A stretch of DNA of 64,000 nucleotides from Trematomus loennbergii (Eukaryota; Chordata; Actinopteri; Perciformes; Nototheniidae): positions 15,758,379-15,822,378 of the forward strand of contig JAAOOA010000006.1 in assembly GCA_012861695.1 (NCBI GenBank). The letters are read 5' to 3'. A model generated the notes under the pieces. The model did no database searches. It was not told the DNA's origin and was given only the letters and a program-made list of their open reading frames with translations. Position 1 is the first letter of the stretch. Each line of letters opens with the position of its first letter. The translations under genes were made by a program, and so were the position numbers. Shown here piece after piece: positions 1 through 64,000 of this stretch.

Positions 1-459
1 ATATGGAGCTGTTTTACATGCCTTCTTGGAAATAAATCGGGCATGACTGAGAATAAAAGTATAACAGATTTAAAGATTACAAATTCTACACTTTATTACA
101 GCTTGATTTTGTTTGCAGCTCCAGGCAAGGCTTTCAGTTAATGTAACACTACATTTACCAAAGTAACTTCTGAGATATTAGAATGTGGCGATAATATAAG
201 ATAAGAACACAAGAGATAAAACGATTATACTTAATCGTGCTTTTAAAACAAGCTTTCTAGTTAAAGTAAAAGTGGATGTTCCTGTGAGGTTGTTAATAAT
301 CTCTGAACAAGGAAACCGTGACTGTGCACAGTTAAAGCACGTGCAGCATGTCAAACTTTAACCAGGAAATGAGGCTGTAAGCTGTGCTGGATGTTAACAT
401 TGGACATTTTTGGTTGTAATATCATGTCACATTTAAAACAGAATGGCTTTCAGTTTATA
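1..459 (-). other. igdcc3: igdcc3 3' untranslated region
   Basis: AT-rich noncoding sequence directly after the igdcc3 stop codon on the minus strand. No coding potential and no repeat family recognised. The transcript probably ends shortly after the poly(A) signal at 92-97, but cleavage beyond the left window edge is possible. Confidence 0.6.
92..97 (-). terminator. Candidate igdcc3 poly(A) signal AATAAA
   Basis: TTTATT on the plus strand reads as AATAAA on the minus strand, about 365 bases after the igdcc3 stop codon. It is the only canonical hexamer seen on this strand between the stop codon and the window edge. Confidence 0.5.
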
Positions 460-52540
<52,081 letters not shown>

Positions 52541-52542
52541 CG

Positions 52543-53170
52543 GACCGTCCACACAGCAGCGTTAAAAAAAATCTTGGAGGTGGGCGTATCTGAAGCTTGG
52601 GGACTTTTTGCGAGCAAGGCACCAACAACCAATCACATGAATCTCCCGCCCCCGACATACAAAGCAAAAAAGTTTGAAGTAAACTGGATATAAACTCCCC
52701 AAACAGGCGAAAACATACCACTGTCTCTGCCACCTCCCTCCATGCCTGGCTCCTCCGGGTTTATATCCCGGTAGGTAAATAGGGACTGGTCATAAGCACC
52801 GGGTGATTCCCTACCGCTAATTTCTCCTCCATTTTTTGGAATATGAGGAAATGACCTGCGGTATGTCTCTCCCAGCATACACGCGGTTTGATTGGCTAGC
52901 GCTTGAACTGTCAGATTTGCATACACGGGATTTGATTGGCTGACGCTTCCACCTCATCTTCAAAAGTTGAACATTGCTCAACTTTGAATCCTGAAAATCC
53001 TGAAAATCTCCGCTCGCCTGCCCACAATGCAGTTCGGCGAAAAGTGAGGCAAAGTGACGTCACCCCATTCAAAGTGAATGGGCAGAAGCGTTTCAAGATT
53101 TTTTAACGCTGCTGTGGGCCGTCCACACAGCAGCGTCACTTTGCCTCACTTTGCCTCACTTTTCGCCGAA
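52543..53170. mobile_element. Fold-back repeat element with duplicated ends
   Basis: The left end GGACCGTCCACACAGCAGCG plus TTAAAAAAAATCTTGG recurs inverted at 53094-53125 (CAAGATTTTTTAACGCTGCT then GTGGGCCGTCC). It also recurs in direct orientation at 53119-53136 (CCGTCCACACAGCAGCGTCA). An interior segment (TTCGGCGAAAAGTGAGGCAA then AGTGACGTC, 53033-53061) is inverted at 53134-53170. The structure looks like one non-autonomous element abutting a truncated, oppositely oriented copy. No coding capacity; superfamily not determined. Confidence 0.6.
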
Positions 53171-53605
53171 TTGTTAATCATAAATGCTTTTGACACAATC
53201 GATTATAGTTTTAGAAGAAAAATAATTGATCATATTGAGTCCTTCAAAATATCTAAAGATACACATTTTACTTCTGTTATTCTGACATTGGCTACTACAT
53301 CTAATTCATAGTACCGTATTATATATATATATAAGGATGCTTGTGGTCATGTGAAGCCATTGAAAATAAAACTGAAATCTTGAAGCTGTTACTTCTGATA
53401 CTGATTTCACAGATCTGGAAAAGTTGCCTTTAACTAAATGTGTTAGCCTACTATCTGTTGATTTAAACATGTAGAAAACCCCAATACCATCTCTTGACCT
53501 CTCACATTGTCACTTTATTTTACAGCAAAGCTAGCAAAAATATGGATGAAGATGTTTTTAGTTTATGGCTGGCACTTAAATAATGCTCATGTGTTTATCT
53601 CACTG

Positions 53606-55090
<1,485 letters not shown>

Positions 55091-55191
55091 GCCTGCATGG
55101 TGGAGTCTTCATCACCGGGACCGGATCACAGCCCCCCCCCCTGCTGTCTCTCCTGAGAAGGTGAAGCCTTCAGAATAACAGCTCTGCCGCT

Positions 55192-55267
55192 ATGAGACGA
55201 ATAACGGGCAAGACGAAGGATGAAACTTTGATCGAGCTGCAGAGCGCGACAGAATCACAGACAGGAG
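55192..55267 (+). CDS. Candidate first coding exon of an unrecognised divergent gene
   Basis: An ATG at 55192 opens a 25-codon frame (MRRITGKTKDETLIELQSAT, then ESQTG) ending in phase 1 at the possible donor GGAG|GTAATT. An in-frame TGA lies ten codons upstream with no other ATG between. The surrounding 55100-55270 has clearly more CpG than the neighbouring AT-rich DNA (for example CCGGGACCGG and GAGCGCGAC), as expected for a fish promoter or first exon. The product is not recognised. A 5' noncoding exon or chance frame is possible; transcript evidence is lacking. Confidence 0.35.
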
Positions 55268-55744
55268 GTAATTAAATAAATATGCACTTATTAACCTTTA
55301 AGTGGGGTCACGAGGAGCTTTATATATTGTGCCAAATGTGTCGAAGATGCTTTCTACTGCTTGTAGTAGCTAATCTGCAGTCTGCTTCGTACTTGCTCCT
55401 GTCCCTAAGAACTGATCATTAAATTCAAACAGACCTTTAACTAATGTATTCTTATGTCTAAATAAGACCCTCTAAAGCGAATATAGCAATCTATATAGAA
55501 ATAGGACTACATCAACATTTTTGTATTATGTATGTAGCAAAACATGTCAGCAAAAAATTCCAAGTGGTAGCTTACCACATATAATGACATGTTTGTGTTT
55601 TGCCCACAGCATAATAAATTACATGTTTAGGGTTTATAGCTTGTTTTTTTTTACTTTACTTTTTGACTTGGTTCCCATTGAATGAAACTAAAAAATGGTT
55701 TTCTTGCAGACAGAAAAGTTAATACAGCCGAAGTATGAGACACA

Positions 55745-55990
55745 TCAAAGTCAAAGTCAAAGTCAAAGTCAGCTTTATTGTCAAGAATTCTATATGTTGT
55801 ACATCCAGAAATGTCGTTTCCCGCAGTCCTACAGTGTGACATATATACATCAAACAAAAAACAAAAAGGGCCTAGATAAACATGGTATACATTAAACAAA
55901 ACAAAGCAAGTTAGTAGCAATCCCATGACAAGCCACGAGGCAAATGGATCAAAACACACATGCTGGGTGTTTTGCTTTGAATCACAGGAA
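55745..55990 (-). repeat. LINE 3' end with (TTTGAC)n tail
   Basis: On the minus strand the element ends GACAATAAAGCTGACTTTGA followed by four to five TTTGAC units (plus-strand CAAAGT repeat at 55745-55772). Upstream on that strand are phrases such as TGTAGGACTGCGGGAAACGA and ACATTTCTGGATGTACAACA typical of fish LINE 3' UTRs. Left border approximate. Confidence 0.55.
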
Positions 55991-57295
55991 TGTCCCAAAA
56001 AACTGGCAGTCATTCTGAAAGGCAGATTTCAATAAGATTTGTAGAATCTGGGTTAGTTAAAGACAAACTGTAACGTAACATCATCACTGAAAAATGGCAC
56101 AATTTCAGTACAAAGTGTGGCAGAATATCCCAGGTAAATTGTTCTTCCTTTCTGCTTTCTGTCAAGCTGTACATACTGTATGTATCTAGTCTAATTAGAT
56201 TGCCTTCTCTGAGATAGTCATGCTTCACAGGAAACCTCTTTCAGTCTGTGATTTCCAACAGTGTGGTCACAAGAGTGCATCAAGCCGTTGACAATCTGGG
56301 GAGTTTAGCTGCTCGGTTTTGCTCTCAACCACCATGTTTCAGTGTCTCAGAGGACACCAAATGAGTTAAGATTAATATTTTCTTCTGCCATTGAGCTCCA
56401 TATGTCAACGTAATTGAGATCTGCGGCCTTTTAAGTCATGCATACTGCTTCCCATAGCCTTAATAACGTAACAGCTTGTGAGGATGATGTTTCTGTGGTA
56501 GCATTCTTAAGCAGGAAAGCTTCAAAACAGAGGAAAATGCACTTTGCTCTTATATTCCCCCAGTGTGACAAAAGACAATTTAATCTGTGATAATATTTTA
56601 AATGTTGCACATCTACACAGAAGCCCTGCAAAACTTGAATTTAATTACTTGGGATTTTGTAATTAAACAACATATTTCACGACCGGAACTATGTTTTTAT
56701 TGTCGTATAAACCTAAGAGGGATGGGCACTTCTTGTGCATGATACGAAAAATAAAGAAATAGCTTTATCAATAATTAGAATGGAAATTGACTGTGGACAC
56801 ATTTTTTATTTTATTTTTTATTTACTTAAGGGATCTCATTAACAATGCATTGATCCAAAACCTTTGTTATTAGTTCTGATTAGGAGGAAGCTGATTAGCC
56901 TAATGTACAGTTATAAGGTAATAGCTTTGGGACAAATAGCTGATTCACTATTTAGATTTAGAAACTAAAGTTAATTTGAACCTGTTGAATTATCTCCATA
57001 TTTATATGTACATTATCATATTCAAAACTACAGCTGGCACAGATGGCCAATACTTTCATGACACAGGAAGTTCATGACGTGTATTGACTGACCATATCTT
57101 TTGACCCCTGCTTGTTCCCGTGCATTTTAGGAAGCCTGGTTCTCTTGTGATAAGAAAAGTTGTCCACTGGGTTTTACCGAAGAGGCTCAGAGAATGAGAG
57201 ACTAATGTTTGCATTTAGTCCTGAAAGGAAATTATTTCTGTAGAATAACTGGACCTAATGGACAATTAAATATCGAAGAGTCCAGATGCCCATTT

Positions 57296-57720
57296 TACGA
57301 TACGATACGATACGATACGATATTACTTTATTTGTCAGATCAAGTCTGAAATTTGACTTGCGTCACAGCAGCTCCATGTCCAACATCAACATAGACAAAT
57401 ATCCAGACACAAATACATGAAACATAAACAACAAACATTTAACATAACAGCACAATCAGTGAGAGAAAACATACTCAAAGAGCCTTCAGCGTGCATTTGA
57501 TCTGGGATTCAGCTCTGTATTTACTATGAGGATTGACTGATGCACAAAGGAGTGCTTCAGTCTGACTTTATTGAATCGTGGGACCCTGTATCTCCGATTA
57601 GATGGTAGCAGTTCATATTCACTGTTCAGAACATGGTTTGGGTCAGAGATTATGTTGTTGGACAGCCTCACTAGGTTGTTATGATAGGCTGAGTTAAGCA
57701 TCATTATGATAAGTAAGCAA
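57296..57720 (-). mobile_element. LINE fragment: C-terminal end of ORF2 and (TATCG)n-tailed 3' UTR
   Basis: On the minus strand, 57720 down to about 57500 encodes a stretch like ISDPNHVLNSEYELLPSNRR followed by YRVPRFNKVRLKHSFV. This matches the pattern DP-HPL-S-F-LLPSGRRYR-PR-----R-K-SF at the extreme C-terminus of fish LINE ORF2 proteins. It is followed by a 3' UTR ending GACAAATAAAGTAATATCG with about five TATCG units (57296-57320). 5'-truncated and inactive. Confidence 0.65.
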
Positions 57721-58729
57721 TATGCATCTATGAACTTTAAAAGCAATTGTTACATTAAGATGAGTTACAGCATTGTTAAAATTGGGATACAGATATTTAT
57801 TCTATAACATAGTACTGTCAACCTAATATCATGTTTTTATAATCAGCTTTGAGAAGTATGTTTAGGCCTACATAATTGCTGCATTAAGTGTTATTAAATT
57901 GATTAGCATGTTGTGCTAAGATTAATACGTTTAGGAATGCAGTTGAGTGAATTCGTTATTTTAACATTTTAATTATTTCAACATTTCAACAGAATAAAAT
58001 GTATCAGCTTAACTGTAATTACAATCTGTACATTATGTTAAAAAAAAGATAATGTCTAGCCCACTGGTATCATAACCCTGTATATGTCTAGCTATCCGCA
58101 CTGCATCACTACAAGATCATTAAAGTGAAAGAAAAATAAAGGTGAACTATTCCAAAGCGTTCACATTGAATCAACATGTGTTGAGTGAATTTAATGACAT
58201 CCCAACCTGATATTTTCCATGTGTAAATACCACACTCTTTAAATGGTTATCAGTGAGTTGTTCATTAAGACACGTGCCTGTTTATCATGGATGAGCTGAG
58301 TGAATAGACTGCTCTTGTTCTGCAAAGGCTTTGTTCTGGCTCTTATCAGGGCAGACCTTCAGCCACAGTGAAACAGAGAGAAAAGACAGGAAAGGGTCTG
58401 TCCTCACCTCCATATATTCACTGTGTGTGTGTTTGGAGTGTATTACCTCCATCACCGCTGCCCAAACACTGAATTATAGACAGCCATGATGACGGCAGGA
58501 TGAACACCAGATGCACTGCTACACAGTAAACTATTATACTGCAGGTACTTGATGTCATCCTCATAAAGTTTATCTTTTTAATTTGACTCAAAGCTTATCT
58601 GTAGCAGGTTACATTTATGTTGGCATTCATCATGGACCAGTATACCATTCATTCTGATAGTTACTCATACTTTAAGGGCTTTATATCCATTTAAGGTGAT
58701 CTCGCTCTGCTTTCTGCAGCCATGGCTGA

Positions 58730-58830
58730 TGAATTTATCTTCCAGTCAGAGGTGAAACAGAGCCAAAGGGTTGCTATGGAAACAGGCATTGTAATTGCAT
58801 TAGCCCCTTTGATCGAGGCATGATACTGAA
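58730..58830. promoter_or_regulatory. Candidate regulatory element with X-box and TCF/LEF site
   Basis: GTTGCTATGGAAAC (58770-58783) is a near-consensus RFX X-box. About 25 bp further lies CCTTTGATC (58806-58814), a TCF/LEF consensus, with a homeodomain-type GTAATTGCATTAG between them. Such clustering resembles conserved enhancers, but conservation cannot be tested here. Confidence 0.3.
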
Positions 58831-59749
58831 TAAGACAAGGGAACAACCAGGCTTTTTCCTCCCAACAAACTACAGGAAAGCTAGGGTATTACTAGAGCAG
58901 TATTTATAGCATTCTTTGGGATCATAATGATCTTTTTCAACCTCTTTTTTTCTATATTTCTATAAAAATGTTGTCTAAGTGTATAACATGGTTTCCATGA
59001 GCATCCCCTCTGCCTTGGTCTGTTTGCCTGGCCCTCGGGTACGGACATTAAACATTTAAGGGAAAACAAACACTCTCGGCACTTGCCATGTTTCATGTAA
59101 GCTGTTTGTGGAACAGCTGTGCCACTGGGAACTATATTTGTCAGATAGTAATACTGTATCACTTAATGAAACGTTCCCTCATCTGGATATAAAACAACTG
59201 ATATTACAGAAGTAGGCATGCTTCTTGCCAACCAACCCAAATCATCAACCAAACAACCAGGCCAGAGGCTGCATATCATGCAACCATTGAGCAACTCTCT
59301 CTGTCTGCAATGACCAGTACTCCATGGCAACGCTTATCCTCAAACATGCCTTTCTCAACAGACTTTCAAAGATATCAAACATGGTATTTTATTTGATGTT
59401 TTGTCTTATCAAGCTATTACATGATCTCCTCTATCCTGCACACAATGTCTATTGTGTTTTTGAACTTTGCAAGCTTTCTGGGGATTGTCAGGAACCCCCC
59501 TCCCCCTTTTGGACTACAACATCCTGAAGATAAGAAAGGAAAAATGTTTATTTCACATTATGATACAAGCCTGATGGTGTTGTGAAACCAAAACACAACC
59601 CACTCTTCAAACACATTACTTACTAAAAAGAAAATATATGTTTCTTCATCAATTGGTTTTCTCTCCCTACTCTTCAAGATCCATACGTAGTATGTGCACA
59701 TTACTTGCTATTGTTTGGTATTGTATTACAGTGAAATGTTTGTCAGTCT

Positions 59750-60144
59750 TGTTGGGGAAATATTTTCCTAGGCCCATAACTTCGACCCAGTTTATCAGTT
59801 TGTACTGACCTCACTGAGCTCAGGCACCTGTAGCCTTGGGTGCTGTGCTCTCAGTGTTTTGTCTCCCTATTCCTGCCTGTTGGCGTCAGCTGATAGAGGT
59901 GTTATTGTGCTTTGCCTGTTTTATCTTGTTATGCACAATGTTGATTATTCTCTCAGAACCAGCTAAATACATGGGTCTGGGGTAGAGATCTTCAGAATTG
60001 GTTTGGCATCCGTTGTGTCAACTCGTGGCGCACGACATGTCTTGTGAATTCTCCGGCCGAAGCTCCAAATAAACCATCAGTGTTTGCCATCAAAGTTCCT
60101 GCTCTCTGAGTCCTGTCTCCATTGCTTCAGAAGTTTCCATCACA
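59750..60144 (+). mobile_element. Solo LTR with 5-bp target duplication
   Basis: The 395-bp unit starts TGTTGGGGAAA and ends TTTCCATCACA, giving the TG...CA termini and imperfect inverted ends of an LTR. It is flanked by AGTCT on both sides (59745-59749 and 60145-60149), a 5-bp target duplication as made by retroviral and Gypsy-type integrases. AATAAA at 60068-60073 fits the poly(A) signal 71 bp before the end. No internal retroelement sequence is adjacent, so recombination between two LTRs has left a solo copy. Confidence 0.8.
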
Positions 60145-61240
60145 AGTCTAATTTCACCTCAGATCCATTAAGTAATTGTTTTGGCGCTATCAACCACATG
60201 ATATTATCCTCATCATGATGATGTCAAGATTCTTTCAAGGCAACATGGACGAAAATAAACTGGGCTGATGATGATAATATGATATGATTGAAAGCCCTTG
60301 AACAGCTTCTAAATAGACCTTGAGGTGAACATTATTTGAATTCCCTTGTGTTTTCTAGGGCTCCAATATCAAAATTCCTATTTGTCGGGAGTAGTTTATA
60401 TATTTTCCTTTTTGTAACTACTTAGCTGACGACAGGAAATGTGGGGAGAGAGATAGAGAGGATGGTTGAGACCCGGTTTGAGCTCAGGATGTTGTGGTTT
60501 CACTGTAGCATGGTACGCCTGCTACACAGTTCACTCACTTTGTGTTTTGCTATGAAAAGTTATGTCAGAATATTGCTTTACCATTTCCTATGTGAGTCCC
60601 TGCTATATTTGCCTATTCTCCCTCCCACAATCAATACAGGCACTCATCTGGCTGTATGGGGAAGGACTTTCCACCCATTTTATTTAGACCAGAGTACTAA
60701 CCTGTATCACATCAATATTTTAGACAGACCAGCTCACAACCCACCCTGCACTAATACACCTCGTGCATAGAGGGAAGATGTAGGGCGTTCTGTGACATGT
60801 TTGAATCACTTCCCTTCCAAAAAGAGTAATGATACAGAGCTGTTGGTGGTAAGCCTTGGTTGTTTCAAGGATCTGAGCTGTTTCTGATTGAGAGGAGTAG
60901 GCAGGGCAGTCTAGCTGAGTGCCAGCCTCGTGGGGGAGATACACAAGAGCTGTTAATGCTGTTAATCTGCTTTGTTATTTAACCAGATTCACCCATCAAT
61001 GCTTGGTTAGATGCTGAGCTACAGATGAAAGCCCTGGTCTGATCACCACAAAATATAATGTATTGCTGAGCTTTTATGTTGATTACTTTCTTGGAGTTTG
61101 CACAGTAAGTAGGCCCTGGGTATTGTTTGTTATTGTGAGACTCTTTTATGAATTCTGCAATCTTTCAGACTGTAATCATGCTTATTCACATCCCCTGACC
61201 TACTGTTTAACACTAACCTGTGTCTGTCTGTCCTTTAAAG

Positions 61241-61285
61241 ATGGTCCTGCAGTGTTGACCGCATTCAGGATAAACCTGCACTCAG
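61241..61285 (+). CDS. Candidate second coding exon of the unrecognised divergent gene
   Basis: A possible acceptor (CTGTCCTTTAAAG) precedes 45 bp that read, in phase 1 from the candidate first exon, DGPAVLTAFRINLHS without a stop, ending at a strong donor (CTCAG|GTACGG). Phase 1-1 keeps the frame. The match of phase and splice signals is suggestive, but a 45-bp frame with splice-like borders can occur by chance. No family recognised. Confidence 0.3.
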
Positions 61286-64000
61286 GTACGGGCAGATCAG
61301 AGGCTTTATGTGACGCCTGTCTGTCCGCCTGTCCGTCATTTTTCACTTCATCCACTTGCTTTCTTATAATGCCGGACTTTCTTCAATAATGTACCATGTT
61401 TCTGTTTCTGTTCTCTTGATTCTGCTTCCAGTAAGTCTGCTATCATAGCCTCCATCTCAGCTTCTCATTGTATCTGCCGAGCCTCTCTCCTGGAAGCTAA
61501 GTGTGCTGTGTCTTGTGTTTATCGCCGGAGTGTCAGTTCTGCACTGATGCATACATTCATATTACTTTATATAGAGGCATGTGCACACAGAATTCAGGTC
61601 AATTGATGCTCGCCACTTTGACAATGTATACTGTGTGGTTTTCATTTGTCAACCATCAGAAAATGTAATTGACTGTGAGCTTTTTCTTTAATATCTCAGG
61701 TTGCATTATGCAATTGTGGGCAAGGTTGCAAATCAATGAGCGTGACAGCTTTATGTCAATATTGGATTTCCTCAAGATGTTTCTTCAATGTGATAAGGTA
61801 CCTTGGTGTTTAAGGTATTCCTGTCTGGTCTGTTACTAAAAGTACAAGACACAATATAAGGTTACACATACCATTATCCTATCTATATCGTATATATGTT
61901 TTTAGAAATAAGTTTCACTACCACACAATAAAATTACTTGATTCTCCAAAATCCAACTTATTTAAGAAAAAAGTACAAAAGTAATCATTGAAAAATGTTC
62001 TTAAATCAACCAAATTAAAAGTAAACATTTGACAGAGTGCTATCTATATCACTGATTCCTTTAATGTAGTTTAATCATAACTGCCTGATATTTTTCGAGT
62101 GGGGTGTTTTTTTTATAGATATAGATACATATGTAATAAATAGTATAAACTAGAAACAAATTCTAAAGTTAGGTACATTACCTCAATAAATGTACGCAGT
62201 TAGTGAACTACTTAGTTACCTCCCACCACTATTGGTAAACATGTGAGATAAGCCTTTGAAGTGTCACAATAAGATGGCAAGACTATGAGAGGTCTTGATT
62301 TTGAAAAATATAAATGATGTATTGTTGTGTGTGTGTGTTGGTAAGTGGATGTGTGGGTGGCTGAGGTATCATCTCACATCCCCAGACAAATACTAGACCC
62401 AGGATGTCAGTTCAGATTGAGAGAAGCAGGTTCCCTTTCATAACATTTCTTTTGATGACTCACTGAAGGCGCCGCTCTCCTGCCAGTTACACATGCTGCC
62501 ATGTCAAATAAAACTGTAGCAGTAAATGTGCATCTGTGTGAGGGCTATGCATCAAATAAGAAGCAGTCGGGGACAGGCGGTCTGTTCTGAGGCCACCGTC
62601 AAGAATGTAAATCAGGCTGTAGTGGATTAGGTATGGGCATTACTCGCCTTGGAAACAGTGGATTTACTTTAGTCAAAAGCCTCTGCTGTTCTCCTCTCTG
62701 CATGATCAGCACATACCTTATGGAATTGACATATTGGCACCAGTGACCTCCTACTGTGTGATACTGTAGGCCAGTGATTTCATCAAGGCCTGAGAGTGGA
62801 GCTTGACCTGTAGAAGTCAGCGTATCTCTGCCTCTGTTGCTTCAACTTTGAAGATTCCTTTCTAAATGGCTCTTGTGAGTCATTTATTTTTACAGAAGTG
62901 AGAATAATCCCTGTTAGTCACATTCACAAGAGTTTATGAAAATATGTAATATGTTTCTATATTCCAAAGAAGGCTAAGGGAAAGAGGTATATTATGTCAC
63001 TTATGCTCCTCATAGATTTGGGGCTTTGGCATTAGTCTGCAGCAGCTGAGCGTTTGTGCACTTTAGTTCCCTCTTAAGTGGTGGTTTAAAGTGCCTTTTT
63101 TGATTTAGAGCCCATTAGAGGTTACTGCTAAACTTTGTCCAGTCAGTTGCCATTCTGCTGGTGTTCATGTTCACAGAAGAATATCTCCACCACTGTAAAT
63201 ATTCAGCAGCTGAAGGCTAATCAGGTAGCTTGGCTGGAAAGTGTGTTTTGAAAGTGCATGAGCTTTACTTTTAGATTAGTTTTAATTTAGTTAATATTCA
63301 TCTTTAAAATCCATTGTTGCTCAGGTAATTTTGCATGAGTTAATAACTTAGATATAAATATACAGTAGTGTTCTTTTCTTTCATGCTAGTCACTATTTGC
63401 CGTTGCTGCTCAATTCTACAAAAGGCAGGCTGCTCTGTAAAGACCCCTCTCTCCATTTATTTGTCTCTCCGTGGAATTAGATATAACACACTGCCTGCCC
63501 TTGCTTCTGTTTGCTCAAGCCAGGCTCTGATAACTGGCTGTGCACAGTTGGAGTGAGACCAAAAAACTGAGACTAAAAAGGAAAGGGGGAAAAAAGTTTG
63601 TTTAAAAAAAACATTCAGCTGCAAATTCAAAGATGCTTCCCACAAGCTCACTGGAAAAATAACCCTGGCTCTTTGACCTCTCTACACTTCAGGGATTCCT
63701 ATAATCTAAATGCTGGCATATTTTCATTCCTTCAGAGTGAGTCTGCAGCCCTGTCATTGAGCGTCCACATGGAGACACCACAGTCCCTCTGAGAGGGTGT
63801 CTGGGTTGCAGCTGAAAGAAGCTAGAGATCTTTGTGTCCTTTGTGTGCTCACTGTGTTTCATTAGAAGAGAGGAAAGACTTCTGGTACGGCAGCAGCTCT
63901 AAGCCCGGGCCCCTCCCCCTCACTGCCATATCATGCACGGTCCAGGCTCCCCACAGGAAGTGCTGCATTCTCACCATCCAGGAATAATAGGGGAGCAGAG
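61286..64000. other. Noncoding region at the right edge
   Basis: AT-rich DNA. The end of a probable repeat relic lies at about 62170-62236 (GTGAACTACTTAGTTACCTC then CCACCACTA), similar to fish MITE ends that read ACTTAGTTACTTTCCACCACTG; its left border is unclear but may be near 61840. No further coding exon was recognised, so any remaining exons of the candidate gene would lie outside. Confidence 0.4.

Larger units (their letters stand above)
55268..61240 (+). other. Possible intron of the candidate divergent gene
   Basis: 6 kb with no further coding exon recognised. It contains two minus-strand LINE fragments (about 55745-55990 and 57296-57720), a solo LTR (59750-60144) and a possible regulatory patch at 58730-58830. 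If the two candidate exons are wrong this is plain intergenic DNA. Confidence 0.4.

Overview
This is a piece of vertebrate nuclear genome, almost certainly from a teleost, probably a percomorph-type fish. The evidence is small phase-conserved exons in large introns, several (CA)n tracts of about 110-180 bp, and relics of repeats typical of fish genomes (hAT-type and TTAA-flanked MITEs, and LINE 3' ends with short tandem-repeat tails). There are no bacterial operons, CRISPR arrays or prokaryotic signals.

The window is dominated by one minus-strand gene, igdcc3 (immunoglobulin superfamily DCC subclass member 3, also called Punc). It runs from the start codon at 51041 to the stop codon at 460-462. 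I reconstructed 13 coding exons from splice sites, reading phase and protein similarity. They encode a signal peptide, four Ig domains, two fibronectin type III domains, one membrane helix and a cytoplasmic tail of about 77 residues, 729 residues in all once one missing base is allowed for. Every intron is GT-AG and every exon junction keeps phase except exon 8, which is one base short in a C run and so frameshifted. The tail exon and the probable poly(A) signal (92-97) lie at the left end; the promoter lies at about 51.05-51.5 kb.

Layout: 1-459, 3' UTR; 460-4439, exons 13 to 8 packed closely (intron 12 is almost entirely one TTAA-flanked MITE); 4440-12080, intron 7 with a long GT tract; 12081-20334, exons 7 to 3, with a hAT-like MITE in intron 5 that itself carries a second MITE; 20335-45344, a 25 kb intron 2 with relic repeats and possible regulatory sequence; 45345-45650, exon 2; 45651-50974, intron 1; 50975-51041, exon 1; 51042-55090, upstream region with a long CA tract, a fold-back repeat and another GT tract.

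From 55.1 kb rightward there is weaker evidence for a second, divergently transcribed plus-strand gene. A CpG-rich candidate first exon (55192-55267) and a phase-compatible 45-bp exon (61241-61285) are separated by LINE remnants and a well-preserved solo LTR (59750-60144, 5-bp target duplication). I do not recognise its product. I found no tRNA, rRNA or convincing ncRNA gene, and no evidence of a new biological system. The most useful observations are the igdcc3 frameshift, the nested transposons and the possible unannotated divergent gene.
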